Part shown: piece after piece, positions 57,001 to 64,000 of the stretch | Position numbering within the stretch: the first letter of the stretch is position 1 | How the letters are laid out: every line of letters starts with the position of its first letter | Assembly (NCBI GenBank): GCA_029964075.1 | Contig: CM057130.1 | Location: forward strand, 1,116,001 to 1,180,000 | Direction of reading: 5' to 3' | DNA length: 64,000 nt | Origin: Patiria pectinifera | Lineage: Eukaryota; Echinodermata; Asteroidea; Valvatida; Asterinidae | The notes under the pieces: model-generated | Told to the model about the DNA's origin: nothing | The model's database searches: none | What the model saw: only the letters and a program-made list of their open reading frames with translations | Program-made: the position numbers and the translations under genes

Positions 57001-59266
57001 AGGGGCCCTAACTAGTTGGCTTTGGGCATAGGAGAGGTAGCCCGGGGTGGTGGTGGGTAGGCAGCCGATAGGCGCATTACACCCCCCACCTCCCATCCTA
57101 CCAATGCATAATATAACGCCCTCGCTTAATAAGTTTTTCCTGATTATTGTGCTTGTATCACACAAATTCCCTATTTCGATACTTGAATTTTGCCCCCGCC
57201 AAGCGCATTTCTCAATTTGAATTTCGAAAAGCCACCACTAGATTTCATTTAAGGCTCTGCATAATTCATATTTTTAGCATACCGATTCGTCCTAAATTTG
57301 TGAAATTCGTCTCGCGTAGCAATCGGCGTTGAATTGAAAAAGCAAATTCGTTTTGAAGCTCTGGCAGGAGCTTCTACATATCACTTGTTGGTCAATCATC
57401 GATCGGTCAGTCTCATTCAATGCCAGGGGCACCATTTCTGATCATTTTTATACACTGAAACTTACACACGCGCCTATATGGCGGGATGTAGTGTAATTAA
57501 ACCTAAAATTTACAAATTAGGTGGAGTGACACAGACTTCATACTTTCCATGCACACAACGGATGCATTGTTCCTGCTCAAACTTTTTAATTTCAAGTTTA
57601 CAAACTTTGTTGAAATGCAATACTTTACGATACAAAATATGATAAGTCAAACCTCAAGGGAACAGGTTCAAAATTTGACTGAAGCAGAGTTTTGAAAGCA
57701 GGGTTGTATATTATTGTTATACTACTGAAGGTAATGGATTTTTTGTTTGACTTAACAGTTGTTTTGAGTTATCAGAGTTTGACTTGTCAACATTTCACTG
57801 TACTACTTGTAATGTAAACACAGCACACAAAACTCTGAATACATACAAAGCAGGGGGGACTCAAGGCTTCGTAAAAATTGCTAACTAATGACTAGATAGT
57901 TTTAATTATATTAGCCTATAAATGGCATACTTGGTGGTGAATAGAACAGACATGTGTTGAAGACAAAGATAGATGTTACTTTCATATTTTACATTCATAT
58001 TCTCTGCATTTAACTCTGCGAGATGACAAGGATCACAATGTACATGCAACCTGCATGTAGACTCTTGTACATGTAGTATGACAACTGACATGCATAGTGT
58101 GAATCTTCACATACTTGAAGCACAGTGGGACAACTTCATATTGTCCAATGATGAACAACCATGTCCCGGTAGGTCCCCGTCAATTAATCTGCATAGCTAA
58201 CTTTACAGGGCATTTACTTTTTCCCCCGGCTGGTGTGAAACACGCCGTTGGCTGGCTGGCTGGCTGGCTGGTTGGTGAGTGGATGGGTGGTTGGTGGGCA
58301 GTTTACTCAGTCGTATTGTATTCATGCAACTTGAGTATTACAGCTTTGCATTCGAAGGCCTGTTTTGAAAACACTGATGCACATTTGTCTAATTGCATAT
58401 TTTTGTATTGGCATTGTATTAGTTGACGCCCCATTCGGATGCACGGACGATACCGAATTAAAGCCCTGGGTTGTACCACTTGGTACTTGTTTGAAATGAA
58501 ATCCTTGGAAATGCTTCTTTGACCCATTTATCCCTGTTTTCAATTTTTTTTTTTGCCATTTTCAAGGGTGTTTTGTTGCCTTTGTGTTTTTTTCATGCTA
58601 ATGCAAATTTCCATATTCATGAGCAAAGGTGTGATGTCGTTTCAGGCAGAAGCCTCAATGATACAGCTATTTCAACACCAAAGTTGCCAGAGTTTTGGAT
58701 ATAAAGCCCCCATCAATTGTATTTTCTTTGGTGATTGATTGTTTTGTCAATGGCAGCAAACTTATGATCAAACTTTCTCACAATTCGAACTGAGTTTAAA
58801 ACTGAAAAGTGTATTTTTGAAATGACTTCACAGCAACAGCGCCCTCAGTTGTCCAGAAGAAAGAAAGATTCCATTCATGCACCCTTTAAGGTGTTATTTG
58901 ATCTTATATAACTGACATACAGATCCTTGTCATTTGATTGGTGGAACTCAAATCATGTGACATTCGTTATTGCTCCCATTTACGCTGGGGCTCAAAAAGT
59001 CCCATTCTCCCATGGGGAATGGGAAATACTATTCAACAGTTCGGATCATTCTTGTTCCACGACGCAGTATTTGTGTGCAAATGCATGCTTGTGTGCGCGT
59101 TCAACGTTGCGCGTATTGTTCCAAAGAGCCAGCACTACAGAGTTGGGTTCAACCATTTTTGTGAAGGGGTGGTTTGGAAGAGAGAAATACATTTTCCACC
59201 AATTTTATGTTGAAATAAAAGTTCAAATATATCAAATGGCAAGGATCTATATGTCAGTTACATAAA
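57001..59266. other. intergenic, no gene seen
   Basis: AT-rich unique sequence with a (GGCT)n run at 58247-58270. Short ORFs show no domain or splice structure that I can recognise. Confidence 0.4.
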
Positions 59267-59429
59267 ACAAATATTGAGTGGCTTTAAATTGTGAAATGGG
59301 AGAAATATTATCGCTTGGTAAAATCTGGACTTTTCCAGTTCACTGGCTTTGCCTCGTGAAATGGAAAAGTCCAGCTTTAACCGAGTGATAATATTCCTCC
59401 CATTTCACTCTGAGCCACTCAATATTTGT
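59267..59429. mobile_element. hairpin MITE, 163 bp
   Basis: ACAAATATTGAGTGGCT and its complement GAGCCACTCAATATTTGT enclose an imperfect palindrome with CTGGACTTTTCCA and TGGAAAAGTCCAG near the centre. No target duplication seen. Confidence 0.75.
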
Positions 59430-59559
59430 ATAATGAACAATAAAGCAACCATCGTTGAAGCTGAGTCTATCCCAAGTCCAGCATAGGTAAATTACGTGTC
59501 CTTTCACATTACCTGTCACAAGTGGATGAACAATGACAACTGTAGTGTCATTATCACAG

Positions 59560-59755
59560 TTCAAGCAGCCAGTCACACCCCAACGCACACGCACAGCCGT
59601 AAACCCTCCAGCATCATCCACATCCCACCACTCACCCTCCTGAGGACGGACAGAGCGCACTGTCCGAAACCTCAAGTTCTACACTCAACCAACCGGTTCT
59701 TTTCAGAACCACACTTCTTCCAGGAAGAGATCACTTTCCACATGGTGTCGGTGTT
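59560..59755 (+). mobile_element. Penelope-like element tail, second copy
   Basis: CTGAGGACGGACAGAGCGCA, then CTGTCCGAAACC, ACCGGTTCTTTTCAGAACC, AAGAGATCAC and CACATGGTG: the same order as 52600-52470 on the other strand. The coding part is absent. Confidence 0.6.
59640..59670 (+). ncRNA. hammerhead-ribozyme-like core, second copy
   Basis: CTGAGGA (CUGANGA), GGACAG and CTGTCC as a perfect 6-bp helix II around AGCGCA, then GAAAC. As in the other copy, one extra C precedes the helix. The sequence after GAAAC is CTCA rather than GTC/GTT, so cleavage is unlikely here. Confidence 0.35.
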
Positions 59756-59770
59756 GTAGTCGAGACCCTG

Positions 59771-59821
59771 CAAGACCATCACAAGACCATCACAAGACCA
59801 TCACAAGACCAACACAAGACC
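59771..59821. repeat. CATCACAAGAC short tandem repeat
   Basis: Four to five copies of the 11-bp unit CATCACAAGAC, directly after the Penelope-like tail. Confidence 0.8.
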
Positions 59822-60808
59822 TCCAGTCTCAATTCAAGTCACAAGCTATTCCAATGAACTGCAACACAGGCATTCCTTTGTCATTGTTGGTGCCCTGTTA
59901 CTTGTGGCTGGTCTTGTGAATGGTCTCGACTACATGATGGTGTTACCCACAATCTTTCTACTTTATCTCATCCGCCATGCAAAGCTTCAAGTCATATATA
60001 CTGAATGACTTGTGATGGACTTGTAATGGACTCAACAACAAAACCCTTGAAGTAATATACATAAACAGAGCCATATAGAGTAGCCTTTGTTCATTACTCA
60101 CTCTGTATATACAGGCATGCAACTGGGAAGTCACAAAAAAGAGGAAATTCAAATCTTTCCAAGACTTTGTACAGTGTTTTTCTATTTTCAATGGCACACA
60201 TGGGAAGTAAAAAAAGAAGAAATCAGCTGATCCGAGGAAAAGTTGCATGCCTGTATATCAATCTTTTGGCTGTCAATTCTTCATTGGCTATATGCATGAT
60301 TCACTGAGGGCGCTATTTGGTCTACTTGCAAGTAGAGCCAATGTCAGCACTTATTGAGGACGATATATATATGTCACCAGCCTAAAAAAGGTCCCCCCAT
60401 AATTTTGTAGTTTCTCCCAAAGTACTGTTTTCTTATTTAAATCTGTTTCATTATTATTTAAATCACCAACGGCCAATCACAATAGCCGTAGTGAACGGGA
60501 CCCTGGTTAGCGTCATTGCAATGCTGACCGGAGACGAGGAAAGACCATGTCATAATTTGCTTTCCTTTTCCCGTTTATGCGATTCAGACATGGCTTAAGC
60601 TATAAACTGAATATCTGGATCAACAGAGGCAAAACCCGACATGTTTGATTTCTTCTTTGGTAACACTCATGAATACAACATTGAATAAAATCAGTAATCT
60701 CATGTAGTTAGTTCTAAAACAATAAATAAATTAAAAAACTCACAAAATGTACTATTTGCATATTCACAATTTCAGGAGATGAAAGAGATGCGGTGAGCAA
60801 GCCCGACT
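59822..60808. other. region downstream of TMEM138
   Basis: Would hold the TMEM138 3' UTR and flanking sequence. No coding exon seen. I did not find a minus-strand AATAAA close to the stop codon. Confidence 0.4.
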
Positions 60809-62846
60809 CTACCGAACTTTTCCAAACTGTCTCCTTAACCAGGCCGAGTCCCTGTAGAATCTTGGGTCACCTAATCGAAGAGCTGTCCGTTTGTAGTAGT
60901 AATAGTAGAATACAGCACCTACAAATAAATAATGAGAGGGACAATGTTACAAAAAGCGAAAAGTACTACCATCATTACATAACAAACTCAGCAAGTTTGG
61001 TAGACGGCACTTTGTGAGATCTCTGTGGGAGGGATGTACATGTTATCCCTGGTTCGTAGACAACGAATTTTGTAGGAAAATACAACTTCATATTCAACGC
61101 CATCAGGTACACGTGGGCGCAGTGTGCAAAGAGTTCTCAATTTTTTTTTTTAAATACAGCACAGCCGATGCGTGTCACAAAAATTTGACTTCCACAATGC
61201 TGATGCACGTGGCAACCCACAATGCTGATGCACGTGGCAACCCACAATGCTGACGCACGTGGCAACCTGAAGGTAGTGACGTCATTTGAGAGATATCTAC
61301 AGGCATGGGCGTCTAGTGAATTTTAATAATCCTGACTTCTTGCGATAAAAAGTCACGTTTGTGAACACAATTATTTTATCCAGTAATACCACGGGGCAAT
61401 GGACCTTTGTACAAATAAATACAGTTTTACGTGCGCATGCACATAAATGGGCCAGGTGGCAAGAAATTGAAACTAGTCAATTGGCATTCTGGTAATTTTC
61501 TCTCCATTTCTCCAGGATTTGTTGTTTTTTTCTTTAGAAATTCTAAGACCACAAGACCTTCCATTCCTCCCACACACGATGGATGCTACCTACCTACTCT
61601 CTGGAAGACATACAGAGCTTGGAAGCCCTCGTTCCAGATATAAGCATCAATGTTTCCCCATCTTAAAGTCTGCAAAGAAAGACAATGCAACAGATCAAAC
61701 TTTCGTTTCAAGTTTATTATTATTATGTTATGGCTTTTAATTACAAAAGTTGGCTTAATTAAAGACAATACCAAGTAAACTATGTCGTTGAAATTCATTG
61801 ATTAATCGTTTTATTAAAATAAGTTAAAGAAGTGTTTTATAATCAATTCTTGAATTTTATTTCACTCTATTTATTCAATACTTGAAGCTATTTACAAATT
61901 AGGCACCCCACCCCCAAAAAATGGCATTTGAAATAGGGTAGGTAGGTAGGGATTTTTTTTGGGGGGGGGCCCGCAATTTTTTCTGTGTACGATCATTTCG
62001 AGTTGTCTGCGTGTACTCGAGGGTAAAAGGTAGTAATTGATGATTTTTGTTTTTCCTCATTTTTTCCAAAAACAAATTAGGGTAGGGGCTGTCAAAAAGG
62101 GAGGTAGGGTAACCGGACGTGGAACTATTGGGTTTTTTTTTATTTGGCCTTACCATGCATTGATTCCAAGCACAAATTGGCAAGCATAACCACAATTTAA
62201 ATATGTCATAAATTAAAAAAAAAAGATTATCAAAGAATAAATTTGAAGTGGATATGAAAATAAGAAAAATTTTCAGCCTAATTTTACTTACCATTGTCCA
62301 AATATGCAGGCCCAGACAGAGAATGAAATACAGAAAAAGTATGGCAATGGTGAACTTGAACTTATGCACAAGGTATCCCACTAGCCCAGCTTGAAATACG
62401 TAGGTGTTGAAGAACATCAAGAATACAACGATCGTCGCAAAGATGAGGCAAATGTCTTGGATTCTGCACAAGAAGAGGCAAAGATATATATTCTTTAATG
62501 GTTTACATATCATTTCAGTGGCTAAGATTTAAATTCATTTCAACCCTGTTAATCCCCAACTACAGCAAAACTGCCTGAACTATAGTTGGAAGTTGGACAT
62601 TCTCAACTATCGCAGTAACAATTATAGTTAAGATGATCTCCATTATAATTCATATTTTACGAAATTTTAACTTTTAAATCTTCCTGATAACAAGTGCAAA
62701 CAGCTTTGTGGTGATACTTACATAAATAACACAAGTTGGGTGACATTGTCAAGCCGAAGGAGATCCACAAAAGAATTGACGAATAAATCAACAAATATGA
62801 GGAAGTATTGGAGGTACAAGACCCACCGATACTGACTCTCTCTCAT
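60809..62846 (-). CDS. TMEM138: TMEM138, ciliary four-pass membrane protein (4 coding exons, complete)
   Basis: Coding exons on the minus strand are 62722-62846, 62292-62463, 61594-61669 and 60809-60918. All three introns are GT-AG, and splicing gives 483 nt, that is 160 residues plus stop, close to the roughly 162 residues of vertebrate TMEM138. The family signature [15 protein letters not shown] followed by HKF is at residues 56-77, DLFVNSF at 20-26, [15 protein letters not shown] at 109-123 and [14 protein letters not shown] at 133-146. Four hydrophobic segments lie near residues 8-26, 37-60, 79-99 and 114-133. The start chosen (62846) matches the family N-terminus in length; an acceptor-like site just upstream (exon edge 62870) suggests a separate 5' UTR exon. 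The third intron joins in phase 1 (G|GT), which restores the conserved small residue before AVFYYYYY. In vertebrates the protein is needed for ciliogenesis and acts at the ciliary base; human mutations cause Joubert syndrome 16. No TMEM216 homologue, its tetrapod neighbour, is visible here. No clear AATAAA was found downstream. Confidence 0.95.
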
Positions 62847-64000
62847 ATTTGTTGTTTGTATGAAATTCTCCTGTTCAACAAAGAAAAACAAGATTTACAT
62901 GTAGGTCAGTAAGACAAGCTTACATTTCTTTACCAGGAAAGAATGTTGCATCCGATGATATCCTGAAATCATCAGATATAGGCCTAATCTCAATGAATGT
63001 CAGTCATTGCAAAAATGTTGGAAAAAAACATGAATCTGGGACTGAGAAACGTTTCCAAATGTTGTCAGAAAATACTTTGAAAATGCACTCAACTCTGTAT
63101 ATACTTTATACACAACCAATGAAGTGCCACATTCTGTCCCTTTACCATTCAGATCATTTCCAGAGGGGGGTGGAGCACAGGCCTTTAGCAGGGTGGGTGG
63201 GGTGGCATCCCTCTGAATGCACCTCCACCACCCCCTTAGTTATGCAACTAAGTCAGAGTATTATTTAAACATGGACCCATTGCTCATCTTTTGTTTTTTT
63301 AACAATAAGGGTTCCAAGTTAATACTCCAAGACTAGTAATAAATGCTAACCATAACCTTCCCAAATCCTCCAAACTCCTCTTTGCAAAATGGAGGATTTT
63401 GCAGGATGGAGGCTATATGGCAAAAGTGTGTTGCTGATTTCAGAGGATGCACTGTGTCAAGGTCTTGGGCCAGACCTTGTGATGTTTATGCTCAGCAGTG
63501 CATAAATTGAGGCTTAGATTATACTTAAATCCTCTGCACTGCTCCAGGATGTCACTGGCTCTGTCCAACATGTTGACAATGATCGCCAAAGGATTTTGCA
63601 GGACTGACATGACTGAGGCACAGAGGCAGTGCTCACCCCTCCAAGGACCACATTCAAGAAATAACTGAGGATTTTGCAGGATTGAGGCTGTATGCTATTT
63701 TTACATGGACATGATGGAGGCAGTTGGAGGATTTTGCCGAATTAAGGTTACATGCTTGTGTTCTTTCTAAGTTAAAACAACAAACAAAGCACATTGCAGT
63801 GTGCAAGCTTTTTTGATGTGTCTGGCATGTCATGTGTACATAGACCACGGACCATGTTGATGTTGGGCAAGATAGGTCAATCTGTGTGATCGGTCAATTT
63901 GCGTGATCAGTCGATCACATTACGCGATCAGTCATTCCTTAGGATATCTCGGATTTTCTAACCTACTTTCATGACTTTTAAAGAAAAAAATCTTCCAGAG
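62847..64000. other. upstream of TMEM138, with degenerate GAGGATTTTGCAGGAT repeats
   Basis: Probably 5' UTR intron and promoter side of TMEM138, but no first exon could be fixed. Variants of GAGGATTTTGCAGGATTGAG occur at about 63391, 63590, 63667 and 63725. CAATYTGYGTGATCGGTC-type repeats lie at 63878-63930. No canonical RFX X-box was seen. Confidence 0.45.

Noticed and set aside
61899-62513. 204-residue minus-strand ORF read as a single-exon gene
   Set aside because: Only 62292-62463 is an exon of TMEM138; the rest is intron translated past the GTAAGT donor.

Overview
This is animal genomic DNA of roughly 60% A+T, with split genes, GT-AG introns and very many transposon relics. The TMEM138 gene, the mix of non-LTR, Penelope-like and hAT/piggyBac-type elements, and the non-coding character of most of the window suggest a marine invertebrate, probably a deuterostome such as an echinoderm, hemichordate or amphioxus. 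That placement is inference. I see no bacterial operons, no CRISPR array, no rRNA and no convincing intact tRNA gene.

Two host genes can be reconstructed, both on the minus strand. A four-exon gene at 28752-31456 encodes a 138-residue secreted protein with one saposin-B domain; a TATA box lies about 140 bp upstream of its start codon. A four-exon gene at 60809-62846 encodes a 160-residue four-pass membrane protein that is clearly TMEM138, a ciliary protein.

Much of the rest is one large, diverged, colinear duplication. Block A (1-11727 and 37705-43762) is a tandem array of a unit of about 4.4 kb. Block B (12047-13265 and 43859-44835) is a TGACGTCA-rich tandem repeat. Block C (17176-18583 and 47597-48971) carries a hairpin MITE and the leader and gag start of an LTR retrotransposon. 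The blocks occur in the same order and orientation in both places, 30-38 kb apart, and differ by insertions present in only one copy. Comparing copies gives empty sites that define several insertions to the base: a hAT-like element (1689-3546, 8-bp target duplication), a piggyBac-like MITE (10044-10497, TTAA) and a LINE (5444-9427, flanked by a direct repeat of about 165 bp).

Other mobile DNA includes four further LINE fragments, two Penelope-like GIY-YIG fragments plus two related tails with a hammerhead-like core, and many foldback elements. The most striking foldback is an 847-bp palindrome at 55414-56260 whose arms are 42-bp tandem repeats. Two truncated relatives (21170-21513, 52050-52272) carry a different monomer of the same 42-bp length.

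The stretches 19.4-21.1, 21.7-23.0, 57.0-59.3 and 62.9-64.0 kb look like ordinary intergenic or intronic sequence in which I see no genes.
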